A stretch of DNA of 64,000 nt, taken from positions 1-64,000 of the forward strand of contig NZ_JAINRD010000004.1 of NCBI RefSeq assembly GCF_020400605.1, given 5' to 3'. Of this stretch, positions 25,525-33,393 are shown in pieces (position 1 is the stretch's first letter; every line of letters starts with the position of its first letter). The DNA is from Streptomyces aculeolatus (GTDB lineage Bacteria; Actinomycetota; Actinomycetes; Streptomycetales; Streptomycetaceae). The translations under genes and the position numbers were made by a program. Under the pieces are notes generated by a model. The model searched no databases. It was not told where the DNA came from and saw only the letters and a program-made list of their open reading frames with translations.

Positions 25525-26378
25525 GGGACACGCTCCTCGTCGTACGAACCGGCCCCCGGCTCGTCGTCACCGCCGCCCGGTCCACCGTCACCGGGACCCG
25601 GCTCGCCGCCCCGGGCCGCCCCGCTGCCCGCCGGCCCTGCCACGGGACCGCCCGCCGCCACCGGACCGCCCGCCGGCTCCCACGTCCCCTCGGCCCCGCC
25701 GACCCCCGCCACCGCCAGCCCCGCCAGCGCCAGCAGCACCGGCACCCCCGCCGGCAGGAACGGCGCGGCCGCCAGCGCGACGCCCGACCCCACCAGCGCC
25801 GCCCGCCGCGTACCCGCCTCACGCAGTGATGGCAGCACCAGCGCCAGCAGCACCGCGGGGAACGCCGCGTCAAGCCCGAAGGCGTCGGTGTCGCTCACCG
25901 CCGTACCGCCCAGCGCGCCGAGCGCCACGCCCACGTTCCAGCAGACGAACAGCCCGACGCCGCATGCCCAGTACGCCGCCCGCCGCCGCTCCGGGTCGCG
26001 CTGGGCCAGCGCGAACGCCACGGTCTCGTCGATCATCAGATGGCTGCCGGCGAACCGCCGCAGCCGCCCGCCGCCCAGCGCGTCGCCCACGGTGAAGCCG
26101 AACGGCACGTGCCGCGCGTTCACCAGCAGCCCCGCCGCCACGGCCGCCAGCGCCGTGCCACCGGAGGCGACGATGCCGACGAACATGAACTGCGCCGCCC
26201 CCGCGAAGACCACCACCGACAGCAGCACCGGCAGCCACAGCGGCAGCCCCTCGCCGACCGCGATGGCGCCGAAGGAGACGCCGACCAGGGTGTCGGCGGC
26301 GCAGACGAGCGCGATGTCGCGGGCGAGGTCGCCGCGCAGGGTTCGCCATATCGAACGCATGGTTGCCATGCTGAACAT
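25521..26378 (-). CDS. azlC: AzlC family branched-chain amino acid exporter subunit
   Basis: A ~285-aa membrane protein of the AzlC family (about six helices; GDLARDIALVCAADTLVGVSFGAIAVGEG at the start, NARHVPFGFTVGDAL and HLMIDETVAFAL in the middle). A Gly/Pro-rich hydrophilic tail of ~50 residues follows the last helix. The start is unclear: in-frame ATGs occur at 26378, 26369 and 26360, none with a good ribosome site. A leaderless or very short leader mRNA is possible. It is coupled to azlD and divergent from an XRE-cupin regulator. Confidence 0.88.
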   Translation of the reverse strand: MFSMATMRSIWRTLRGDLARDIALVCAADTLVGVSFGAIAVGEGLPLWLPVLLSVVVFAGAAQFMFVGIVASGGTALAAVAAGLLVNARHVPFGFTVGDALGGGRLRRFAGSHLMIDETVAFALAQRDPERRRAAYWACGVGLFVCWNVGVALGALGGTAVSDTDAFGLDAAFPAVLLALVLPSLREAGTRRAALVGSGVALAAAPFLPAGVPVLLALAGLAVAGVGGAEGTWEPAGGPVAAGGPVAGPAGSGAARGGEPGPGDGGPGGGDDEPGAGSYDEERVP

Positions 26379-26384
26379 CCGCTA

Positions 26385-26441
26385 GTCTGTTCGTCAAGCC
26401 GAATAAACGACCGGCAGAACGAACAGCGCAGAACGAACAGC
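26385..26441. promoter_or_regulatory. Regulator repeats between azlC and the XRE-cupin gene
   Basis: Two perfect head-to-tail copies of GCAGAACGAACAGC (26414-26427 and 26428-26441) and an inverted related copy, GTCTGTTCGTC (26385-26395), lie in the divergent promoter region. The shared core GACGAACAG/GAACGAACAG suggests a binding site for the adjacent XRE-cupin regulator. Confidence 0.6.
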
Positions 26442-26483
26442 GCCGACAGGACGAAGAAGACGACAGAGGGAACGGAGCGCGTC

Positions 26484-27044
26484 ATGGTGCCGAGCGGCGG
26501 AGCCCCCCTCGAAGCCATCGCCGCGTCGCTCCAGCGCGAGCGCCGCCGTACGGGGCTGACGCTGACCGAGCTGGCCCGCCGCGCGGGCATCGCCAAGTCG
26601 ACGCTCTCCCAGCTGGAGTCCGGCACCGGCAACCCGAGCGTGGAGACCCTCTGGGCCCTCAGCGTCGCGCTCGACGTCCCGTTCTCCCGGCTCGTCGAGC
26701 CGCCCCGCCCCCGCGTGCAGGTCATCCGCCGCGGCGAGGGGCCGTCCGTGCCGTCCGAGCGCGCCGACTACGCCGCGACGCTGCTGGCCTCCTCCCCCGC
26801 GCACGCGCGCCGCGACATCTACCTCGTCACCGTCCAGCCCGGCACCCCCCGCCGCTCGGACCCGCACTCCCCCGGGGTCGTCGAGCACGTGATACTCAGC
26901 ACCGGGCGCGCGCGCGTGGGCGTGGCGGAGGAGCCCGTCGACCTCGCACCCGGCGACTACGCCTCCTACCCCGCCGACGTCCCGCACGTCTTCGAGGCCC
27001 TCTCACCGGACACGGTCGCCGTCCTGGTCTCCGAGCACGACTGA
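26484..27044 (+). CDS. XRE-family regulator with C-terminal cupin domain
   Basis: A 186-aa two-domain regulator. The helix-turn-helix is at ~10-65 (GLTLTELARRAGIAKSTLSQLESGTGNPS), followed by a cupin sensor domain at ~105-180 (HSPGVVEHVILSTGRARVGV; LAPGDYASYPADVPHVFEA). ATG 26484 has GGAG about 8 nt upstream. Such proteins sense small ligands through the cupin. Divergence from azlCD suggests it controls amino-acid efflux in response to a substrate; the repeats at 26385-26441 are the likely binding site. Confidence 0.9.
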   Translation: MVPSGGAPLEAIAASLQRERRRTGLTLTELARRAGIAKSTLSQLESGTGNPSVETLWALSVALDVPFSRLVEPPRPRVQVIRRGEGPSVPSERADYAATLLASSPAHARRDIYLVTVQPGTPRRSDPHSPGVVEHVILSTGRARVGVAEEPVDLAPGDYASYPADVPHVFEALSPDTVAVLVSEHD

Positions 27045-27072
27045 CCGCGCGCGGCCCGCACGCCGCCCGCCG

Positions 27073-27840
27073 CTACGCGGCTGCCAGGTAGCCGTGCTCC
27101 AGCAGCCAGTTCACGTTCAGCCGCTGCCCGTCGCCCGGGTCGAGGAACACCGCGTCCAGCTTGATCTGCTCGCCCCCGCCGGGCTGCTCGAACCACGGCG
27201 CGACCGCGCCCTGCCAGACCCAGAACGGCTTGGTGACCTGGTACACGCGGTAGTCGCAGGGGGCGTCGGGGTCGCGGGTGTGGAGGTTCTGCGGGGGCAG
27301 CGCACGCTCGGCGTAGCGGTCGCCCGCGGGGGCGAGGTAGCCGCCGTACTCCGAGCCGAAGCGGTCGAGCAGCTGCCCGGCCTCCAGCCGCGTCGCCTCC
27401 CGGTCGACGCTGCCGTTGACCTCGGCGAAGCCGTCGTTCGGCGGGTACTTCCAGGTGCCGCCGTCGGCCGGGCCCGTCCAGTACTTCTCCAGGAACGCGG
27501 CGGGCGTGAGCGAACCGGTCGGCCGCCAGCCCTGCAGCAGCGGGCCGACCCGCGGCTCCCACCGCCCCGGCAGGTGCTCGGGACCCAGCCGGGCGTCGCC
27601 GAGGCGCTCGCCGGTGCAGACGGGCTCGGCGCGCAGGGCGGTACCCACCGCGGTCGTGCCCACGGGCGCGGCGGCCCCGTCCTGCGGCGCCGCCGCGGGG
27701 ACGTGGCGTACGGCCGCGGGGCGGGTCGCCGGATCGGGGTGCCCGGCGGGTGCCGCCGCGGCGGGGAGGCCTCCGGCCAGGCCGGCGGCGGCTGCGACGA
27801 GGACGGCAAGTGCCGTGCGTACGGTACGGGTTCGCGTCAC
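27073..27840 (-). CDS. Secreted TNT-domain protein (tuberculosis-necrotizing-toxin fold)
   Basis: A 255-aa exported protein with an Ala-rich Sec signal (~1-30). The C-terminal ~110 residues match the TNT (NAD+ glycohydrolase) fold: DRFGSEYGGYLAPAGDRYAE, the LPPQNLH segment, YRVYQVTKPFWVWQGAVAPWF, and the family QPGGGEQIKLD with a Gln in the position reported as catalytic in the mycobacterial toxin. The preceding region (~70-140) is unassigned. The GTG start has AAGGG 9 nt upstream. No dedicated immunity gene is evident nearby. NADase activity is plausible but inferred; many Streptomyces secrete TNT-domain proteins of unknown role. Confidence 0.82.
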   Translation of the reverse strand: MTRTRTVRTALAVLVAAAAGLAGGLPAAAAPAGHPDPATRPAAVRHVPAAAPQDGAAAPVGTTAVGTALRAEPVCTGERLGDARLGPEHLPGRWEPRVGPLLQGWRPTGSLTPAAFLEKYWTGPADGGTWKYPPNDGFAEVNGSVDREATRLEAGQLLDRFGSEYGGYLAPAGDRYAERALPPQNLHTRDPDAPCDYRVYQVTKPFWVWQGAVAPWFEQPGGGEQIKLDAVFLDPGDGQRLNVNWLLEHGYLAAA

Positions 27841-28143
27841 GGTGGGGGCCCTTCACGCTCGGCGGTCGGCGGCCCCACCATGATCCGCAGGGCGGGCGGC
27901 GGGCCCGCAGACCAACACGCCCGCCACCGCCCGCCCTTCGGGTGAAGAGGAGCGGGCAGCAGGTGTACGTGCCGGGGGCGCCCACCGCGCACGCTCCCGG
28001 CGGGCGCCCGCACACCGCCCCGCACGCCTCCCCGCACACCGCCCCGCTACCGCTCCGCACTCACCGCCCCGCGGGCACCCCGCAGCGGCCCCGCGGTCGC
28101 CCACCGGCCGCACGAAGGCCACCCGCCGGCCGCCCCGCCGCCC
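27841..28143. other. Intergenic region, no gene seen
   Basis: A 303-bp GC-rich gap upstream of the TNT gene and downstream of the ArsC-like gene. It contains a degenerate repeat of CCGCACACCGCCCCGCAC around 28010-28045 and no open frame with a plausible start. The TNT promoter presumably lies at its left end, but no clear -10/-35 is visible. Confidence 0.4.
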
Positions 28144-28806
28144 TCAGCCGAGCGGCGGAATCCCCAGGTCCGCGAGGAGCTTGCGCACCCGCCACTCGAT
28201 CTCCTCCCGTAACGGCCGCACCCGCTCCGCCTCCCAGCCGCGCGGATCCGCCAGCGGCCAGTCCACGTAGCGCTTGCCGGGGAACACCGGGGTGGCGTCG
28301 CCGCAGCCCATCGTGACGACCACGTCGGCCGCCCGGACCACCTCGTCCGTCCACGCGGTGGGGAACTCGCCGGAGATGTCGATCCCCCGCTCCCCCATCA
28401 CGGACACCGCCGCCGCGTTGGCCGCCCCGGCCGGCTCCGAGCCCGCCGACCAGGCCACCGCGCGGTTCCCCGCCAGCCGGGCCATGAGGCCCATCGCCAT
28501 CAGGCTGCGCCCGGCGTTGTGCACGCACAGGAAGAGCACGACCGGCCGCCCGTCGCCGCTCACCCCCTCGGCCCGGCCCAGCGCGTCCAGCCGCCGGCGC
28601 GCGTAGCGCTCGGTGAGCCGAGGGAGGTCGTCCGGCGGAGCGCCGCGTACGGATATGTCACCGTACGCGCCGTACAGGAACCGCTCGATGGTCTCCTCGC
28701 CGAACACCCCCTGGAACTCCGCCCGTAACCTCTTGGCGGCCGTGTGCAGTGCGAGCCGGTGACCGGCTCTGGGATCGGAATGTGCCTCGCCCCCGAGGTC
28801 GCTCAT
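28144..28806 (-). CDS. Low-molecular-weight phosphatase / thioredoxin-type arsenate reductase-like protein
   Basis: A 220-aa protein. Residues ~18-80 form the three-helix-bundle domain often fused to this family (HTAAKRLRAEFQGVFGEETIERFL). Residues ~88-215 are the LMW-PTP fold, with the P-loop CVHNAGRS (CX5R: Cys94, Arg100), the ADVVVTMGCGDATPVFPGKRY segment that contains the second Cys, and DWPLADP with the general acid Asp. This combination is annotated as arsenate reductase ArsC. No other ars gene is adjacent, so arsenate reduction versus tyrosine-phosphatase activity is open. Confidence 0.88.
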   Translation of the reverse strand: MSDLGGEAHSDPRAGHRLALHTAAKRLRAEFQGVFGEETIERFLYGAYGDISVRGAPPDDLPRLTERYARRRLDALGRAEGVSGDGRPVVLFLCVHNAGRSLMAMGLMARLAGNRAVAWSAGSEPAGAANAAAVSVMGERGIDISGEFPTAWTDEVVRAADVVVTMGCGDATPVFPGKRYVDWPLADPRGWEAERVRPLREEIEWRVRKLLADLGIPPLG

Positions 28807-28971
28807 CGCCGGATTATGGGCCCTGCGGGCCGCGCGCACACCCGGAACGGCTCCGTCACCCCTCTCCGGGAGTGACAAGGGGGGCACGTTCGGCGCTGTA
28901 CGGGGTAGGCAATGCCGCGGGCGGGCCGGAAGGGACTGCGCACCGCGGCACACCGGAGGAAGCGAAGGACC

Positions 28972-29403
28972 ATGACCGAGGCACCGCAGGGGAACGACCC
29001 CTCGACCACTCAGCGGGCGCTGGAGGCACTGGCGACCGACGCCAAGGACCCGGCGGCGCTGCACGCGCTGGCCCACAGCGAGGTCCTCGTGCCCGTGCCG
29101 GACGAGAGACCCGGGCCGCCGGAGGAGAGCGCGGAGCAGGAGCAGGCGGGCGCCGAGGAGAGCATGATGCTGCCCGTGATGGAGCAGCCGAACGGCGACC
29201 GGCTGGTGCCCGTCTTCACCTCCGAGTCCCGGATGGGGTACGCGCTGCCGTCCGTGGACAAGTACCGCAAGCTGCCGCTGGTGCTCCTGGCCAACGCCTG
29301 GCCGTCGGACGAGGTGTCCCTGACCATCGACGCCGGCAGCCCGGGCGCGCTGACGCTGAGCGCAGCGGGCGTACGAACCCTCCTCGGCCGCTCCGGCGGC
29401 TGA
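28972..29403 (+). CDS. SseB N-terminal-domain protein
   Basis: A 143-aa protein. The core (LVPVPDERPG, then MMLPVMEQPNGDRLVPVFTSESRMGYAL, and the hydrophobic LPLVLLANAWPSDEVSLTIDAGSPG) matches the SseB N-terminal domain of small bacterial proteins, first known as a secretion-associated protein but mostly of unknown function in actinobacteria. ATG 28972 has GGAGGAAGCGAAGG upstream. It is divergent from the ArsC-like gene. No signal peptide. Confidence 0.78.
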   Translation: MTEAPQGNDPSTTQRALEALATDAKDPAALHALAHSEVLVPVPDERPGPPEESAEQEQAGAEESMMLPVMEQPNGDRLVPVFTSESRMGYALPSVDKYRKLPLVLLANAWPSDEVSLTIDAGSPGALTLSAAGVRTLLGRSGG

Positions 29404-29468
29404 CCCGGCTTCAGAACCCGGCGCCGCTGCCCCGGCGCCTGCGACAGGCACGCACGCCCCCGGAGCCC

Positions 29469-29873
29469 TCACGGACCCTGGGGCGGACGCCACGCCTCCC
29501 GGTACCCGGGGTGGCGCTGGTACGGCAGCGCCAGCGTCGCCACCGCATGGATCATCGCCGTCGCGCCGCCCTCCAGCCGGGCCGCTTCCAGCGCCTCGGC
29601 GGGCTCGACGCCCATCCCGGCGGCGGCCTGCTGGGCAAGCCGGCGGCCGGCCTCGTCGGCGCTGACGGACCACCGCTCGCAGTTGTCCACGACCGCCTGC
29701 TTGGCGTTCAGCTCGGCGACCTCCCGCTGCCAGTGCTGCAGCCGCCGCCCGACGGCGGTCCTGCGCTCCTCGGCGTACCGGTCGCGGAGGAACGCGACCA
29801 GAGCCGCCGCGCGATGGGCCGGCCCGGGGAGACCGTTGTTCGTGTCCGCGGCGCTGACTGTGCACACCTCCAC
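29469..29873 (-). CDS. DUF6221-family protein
   Basis: A 134-aa soluble, helical protein. LVAFLRDRYAEE at the start, RLQHWQREVAELNAKQAVVDNCERW in the middle and LALPYQRHPGYREAWRPP at the end match the DUF6221 family common in Streptomyces chromosomes and integrative elements. The start is set at GTG 29873, which has GGGGG ~9 nt upstream; an ATG at 29927 would also be open. Function unknown. It is convergent with the SseB gene. Confidence 0.75.
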   Translation of the reverse strand: MEVCTVSAADTNNGLPGPAHRAAALVAFLRDRYAEERRTAVGRRLQHWQREVAELNAKQAVVDNCERWSVSADEAGRRLAQQAAAGMGVEPAEALEAARLEGGATAMIHAVATLALPYQRHPGYREAWRPPQGP

Positions 29874-29996
29874 ATGTCGGGGCCCCCGTACATCAGCGTC
29901 GCGACGCGGAAAGGTGTCACACCGCACACGCCGCGGCGGGCGCTTCCGCGTGGTGCGGAGGCGCCCGCCGCCGGAGGTGCCGCGGCCCGGGCGGCG

Positions 29997-30446
29997 TCAG
30001 ACGAGGGACCGGGACCGGTCGGTGCACAGCGCCCAGATCACGAAGACGCCGATGGCGATGTTCACGATCGCCCACACGGGCTGGTACGGCAGCCACGCGA
30101 AGTTGGCGATCACCGCCAGGCCGGCCAGGGCGACGCCCATCAGCCGGGCCCACTCGTTGCCCCGGAGGATGCCCAGGCCCGCGAGGGCGACGACGACCCC
30201 GAGGATCAGGTGGATCCAGCCCCAGGTCGTCAGGTCGAACTTGTAGACGTAGTCGCCCTGCCGGGCGTACACGTCGTCGTGGGCGATGCCCGCGACGCCC
30301 TGGAGCACGGCGAGGACGCCGTAGATGAGCATCAGCACCCCGGCGAACACCGCGCCGCCCGTCGCCCACGGGCTGCCGCCGCTGCTCGACGGGTGCTGGG
30401 GGCTCGACGGCGCGGTGCCGCGGGAGGAGGCGGTGGGCGTGGTCAT
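29997..30446 (-). CDS. DUF7144-type four-helix membrane protein
   Basis: A 149-aa membrane protein. An N-terminal hydrophilic stretch (~1-30, Ser/Pro-rich) is followed by four hydrophobic helices, the first GGAVFAGVLMLIYGVLAVLQG and the last WAIVNIAIGVFVIWAL. Short loops contain Asp/Tyr-rich YARQGDYVYKFDLTTWGW. This is the pattern of the DUF7144 family, previously just 'integral membrane protein' in Streptomyces. ATG 30446 has AAGGAG ~9 nt upstream. Function unknown. Confidence 0.75.
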   Translation of the reverse strand: MTTPTASSRGTAPSSPQHPSSSGGSPWATGGAVFAGVLMLIYGVLAVLQGVAGIAHDDVYARQGDYVYKFDLTTWGWIHLILGVVVALAGLGILRGNEWARLMGVALAGLAVIANFAWLPYQPVWAIVNIAIGVFVIWALCTDRSRSLV

Positions 30447-30558
30447 CGGAACACACTCCTTACCGAGGGCCACCGTGGGTGGCCAGGAATCTCAGCATCG
30501 CGCCGGAAGGGTGGGCGGACGAGCCGTGTAGGCCGAACGGGTGACGCCCCCGGGCTGC

Positions 30559-31233
30559 TCAGCGCCGCCGCGCGCCGCCCTCCGGCTGGTCACCGCCGCC
30601 GTGCTGCCCTCCCCCGCGCCGCGCTGCGCCGCCGTGCAGGAGACCGCCGCCCTGCCGCTCGCCGAGCGCCCGCCGCAGCCGCCGGCTCAGCGCGGTCGCG
30701 GCGGCGGTCAGGAACACGAAGCTGTACGTGATCTGCCCCATCACCAGGATCCGGGCCGTCTGCCCACGCGCGGTGATGTCCCCGTAGCCGACGGTCGCCA
30801 CGGTCGCGACCGTGAAGTACAGGGCGTCGACCCGGGTCCGCAGTCCGTCGAACTCCCCCGTCTGCCGGGCGATCGAGCTGTACGCGGCGGAGAAGACGAG
30901 GAGCGAGGCGATCATCAGCAGCGGGATGGTGACCCCGGGACGGGCGTGCGGCTCGTCCCTCAGCACCGCCCGGATCTCGCGGAGCAGCAGCACGGTGACC
31001 GCGCCCAGCGCCAGCACGAAGAGCGTCCAGCTCAGCTCGGGGCGCTCGGCACCCAGCAGGTGCAGGGGCAGCAGGAAGTACGCGACGACCATGATCGCGA
31101 CGGGTACGGCCTCGCGCAGCCAGGGGAGCAGGGGGTCCCGGCGGCGCTCCTGCCCGGGGTCCTCGCCACCGTCCCCGCCACCGTCCCCGGCGCCGCCGTC
31201 CCCGTCCCCTTCCGCTTCCCGCCCGACCTTCAT
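30559..31233 (-). CDS. Potassium-channel-like membrane protein coupled to encapsulin
   Basis: A 224-aa protein with an acidic/Gly-rich N-terminus (~1-33). Two hydrophobic helices (~42-60, ~68-86) precede a 2TM/pore module: helix ~103-118, pore loop with selectivity filter TVGYGD at ~147-152, and helix ~162-182. The tail is Gly-rich. The filter is that of K+-selective channels; there is no RCK or cyclic-nucleotide domain. Its ATG overlaps the encapsulin stop (ATGA), making it the third cistron of the DyP-encapsulin operon. Potassium selectivity is well supported; a functional link to the nanocompartment is inferred from coupling only. Confidence 0.9.
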   Translation of the reverse strand: MKVGREAEGDGDGGAGDGGGDGGEDPGQERRRDPLLPWLREAVPVAIMVVAYFLLPLHLLGAERPELSWTLFVLALGAVTVLLLREIRAVLRDEPHARPGVTIPLLMIASLLVFSAAYSSIARQTGEFDGLRTRVDALYFTVATVATVGYGDITARGQTARILVMGQITYSFVFLTAAATALSRRLRRALGERQGGGLLHGGAARRGGGQHGGGDQPEGGARRR

Positions 31234-32027
31234 GCCCGTAGGACGACGATCGCCTCGTCGGTGTACGCCAGGAACGTCAGTGTCTCGTGCAGGTAGAGCT
31301 GCACGGTCTTGGCGTCGTGCGCCGTGTACCCGATCGCCAGGTCCTCGCCGAGGCGCAGCTCGAAGTCGCCGCCGCGGGTGGACAGCGCGAGGCCGCCGGT
31401 CATCGCCGGGGCCCAGATCAGCTCCCCGTCCAGCAGCCGCGAGATGTGCTGGGCGACCGGATAGCCGTGGTCGGCGGTCTCGCTCACCGCCGTGTACGCG
31501 TCCGCCCCCAGCAGCAGCGAGTACGGGCCGTCCACCCCGGCCAGCCGCAGCGCGGAGAGCGCCTGGCTGACGGTGTCGGGGTAGTCGCGCACCTCGGCGG
31601 GCAGGCTCAGCTCGGGCAGCGAGCTGCGGCTCCGCAGGCCGTCGACGCCGGCGGCGGCGTACCCGTCGGCGATCATCCGGTCCTCGGCGAACGCGGCGGT
31701 GCGGGCGGCGTCCTTCACCGGCTGCCAGTCGGAGTCCTGGGAGCCGCGCTCCACGTCGTCCACGGCGTCGCGGCTGACGGTGAACGGCACCCGCAGCTCG
31801 ATCAGCGGCTGCGCCGCCCGCAGCCGCGCGGTCGCGCCGGGCGCGGGCGGGGCGATCTCCTCCAGGTGCCCGGTGCCGACGGCGGCCAGCTCGGGGCCCT
31901 CGGGCCCGGTGACGTCGACGACGCGGCGGCCGGCGACGTGGCGGCGGAAGGTGCGCCGGGCCTCCTCCTCGATCGTGGCCCAGGCCGCCTCGGTGACGGG
32001 AGCGAGTTCACGGTGCAGGTTGTTCAT
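31230..32027 (-). CDS. Encapsulin nanocompartment shell protein (family 1)
   Basis: A 265-aa HK97-fold shell protein of typical length. Hallmarks are the N-terminal helix MNNLHRELAPVTEAAWATIEEEARRTFRRHVAGRRVVDVTG that forms the cargo-docking face, the E-loop-region (PFTVSRDAVDDVERGSQDSDW), and the C-terminal axial domain (GYPVAQHISRLLDGELIWAPAM; ETLTFLAYTDEAIVVL). The ATG overlaps the DyP stop (ATGA), so shell and cargo are co-translated. It self-assembles around the DyP cargo. Function: a protein cage for oxidative chemistry. Confidence 0.97.
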   Translation of the reverse strand: MNNLHRELAPVTEAAWATIEEEARRTFRRHVAGRRVVDVTGPEGPELAAVGTGHLEEIAPPAPGATARLRAAQPLIELRVPFTVSRDAVDDVERGSQDSDWQPVKDAARTAAFAEDRMIADGYAAAGVDGLRSRSSLPELSLPAEVRDYPDTVSQALSALRLAGVDGPYSLLLGADAYTAVSETADHGYPVAQHISRLLDGELIWAPAMTGGLALSTRGGDFELRLGEDLAIGYTAHDAKTVQLYLHETLTFLAYTDEAIVVLRA

Positions 32028-33076
32028 CGTGCGGGTGCTCCTTTGAGGCCGCCGATCCCCAGCGAGCCGTCGCCGGCGGCCGGAGGGTCGGGTACGGGGT
32101 CCAGGGCGACGGGGTCCGGGGCGACGGTGGCCGCCGCGCCGAGGGCGGCGGGCAGGGCGGGCAGGTCGTCGAGGAAGCCGGCCGCGGGGGCGAAGAACAG
32201 GCAGCCGGTCACGGCCGTGGAGAAGTCCAGGATCCGGTCGTACGTCCCGGGCGGCCGGCCGAGGAACATGTTCTCCAGCATCTCCTCCAGCACCCCGGGC
32301 TCACGCGCGTAGCCGATGAAGTACGTGCCGAACTCGCCGTCGCCGACGGAGCCGAACGGCATGTTGTCCCGTACCACCTGGCGCTCCTCGCCGTCCGGGC
32401 CCGTGACCGTGTTGAGCGCGACGTGCGAGTCGGCGGGCTGCACGCCCTCCGGCAGCTCGGTGTTGCCGAGCTTGGTGCGCCCGATGACCCGCTCCTGCTC
32501 CTCGGTGCTCAGCGCCTGCCAGGCGTCGAGGTCGTGCACGTACTTCTGCACCATCACGTAGCTGCCGCCGGCGAACCGCGGGTCCTCGGCGCCGGTGAAC
32601 ACCGCGGCGCCGGCGGCCCGGCCGACCGGGTTCTCGGTGCCGTCGACGAAGCCGAGGAGGTCGCGCATGTCGTAGTACTTGAAGCCCTGCACCTCGTCGG
32701 CGACCGCGACGGCGTCGCCGAGCCGCGCGCGCAGCCGCCTGGCCAGCTCGAAGCAGAGGTCCATGCGCCGGGAGCGGACGTGGAAGAGCACGTCGCCGGG
32801 GGTGGCGACGGCGCGGTGGTGTTCGCCGGCCAGCTCGCGGAACGGGTGCAGGCCGGCCGGGCGCGGGCCCTGGAAGAGCCGCCCCCAGACGGCGGCGCCG
32901 ATGCCCGCGACGCACGTCAGATCGTCGTCGGGGGCGCCGAAGCCCACGGCGCGCTGGAGCGCGGGGAGGTCTTCGAGTGCGTCGCGGACGGCCTCCTCAC
33001 CGCCGGGCGCGACGGTGACGACGAGGAACACCGCCGCGGTCGCGGGCGGGGCCAGCACGGGCTGGGGTTCGGGCAC
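32024..33076 (-). CDS. Dye-decolorizing peroxidase with encapsulin-targeting tail
   Basis: A 350-aa DyP-type heme peroxidase. The distal motif GFVDGTENP (~163-171) holds the catalytic Asp. The proximal heme-ligand His is in DSHVALN (~227-233), and the distal Arg is in VVRDNMPFG. After a Pro/Ala-rich flexible linker (~305-335), the C-terminal SLGIGGLKG (338-346) is a near-perfect encapsulin cargo-loading peptide. There is no Tat or Sec signal, so it acts inside the capsule in the cytoplasm. GTG 33076 has AGGAGGGA ~3-10 nt upstream. First gene of the coupled operon. Confidence 0.97.
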   Translation of the reverse strand: MPEPQPVLAPPATAAVFLVVTVAPGGEEAVRDALEDLPALQRAVGFGAPDDDLTCVAGIGAAVWGRLFQGPRPAGLHPFRELAGEHHRAVATPGDVLFHVRSRRMDLCFELARRLRARLGDAVAVADEVQGFKYYDMRDLLGFVDGTENPVGRAAGAAVFTGAEDPRFAGGSYVMVQKYVHDLDAWQALSTEEQERVIGRTKLGNTELPEGVQPADSHVALNTVTGPDGEERQVVRDNMPFGSVGDGEFGTYFIGYAREPGVLEEMLENMFLGRPPGTYDRILDFSTAVTGCLFFAPAAGFLDDLPALPAALGAAATVAPDPVALDPVPDPPAAGDGSLGIGGLKGAPAR

Positions 33077-33393
33077 GGTCCCTCCTGCTCACGGGGGCAT
33101 TCGTGACGATACGGGACGTACCAGGCGGCGCAATCCGGCGGTGGCCCGCATACACCCGCCCGTGCCGCGGGGGCCGTTCGGCAGGTCGTACGGGATGCCG
33201 CGCGCCGGTCGTACGGGATGCCGGGCGGGAGCCTGGCGGAGACATGCGGCCGTGCGGGGTGTCGTGCGAGATGTCACCCGACCGGCGCACGCCGCGCCGC
33301 AGCGGCCGGGTGGCGCGGCGGCGCCGGTGTTACGACGGAGGACAGGCCCTCGGCACGAGCGGCCCGGGTCCTACACCCACAGAGAGGCCCATC
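33077..33393. other. Divergent promoter region, DyP operon / MscS-like gene
   Basis: This 317-bp gap holds two direct copies of GGTCGTACGGGATGCCG (33184-33200 and 33207-33223), which could be regulatory. No -10/-35 pair is convincing. No gene is evident. Confidence 0.45.
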
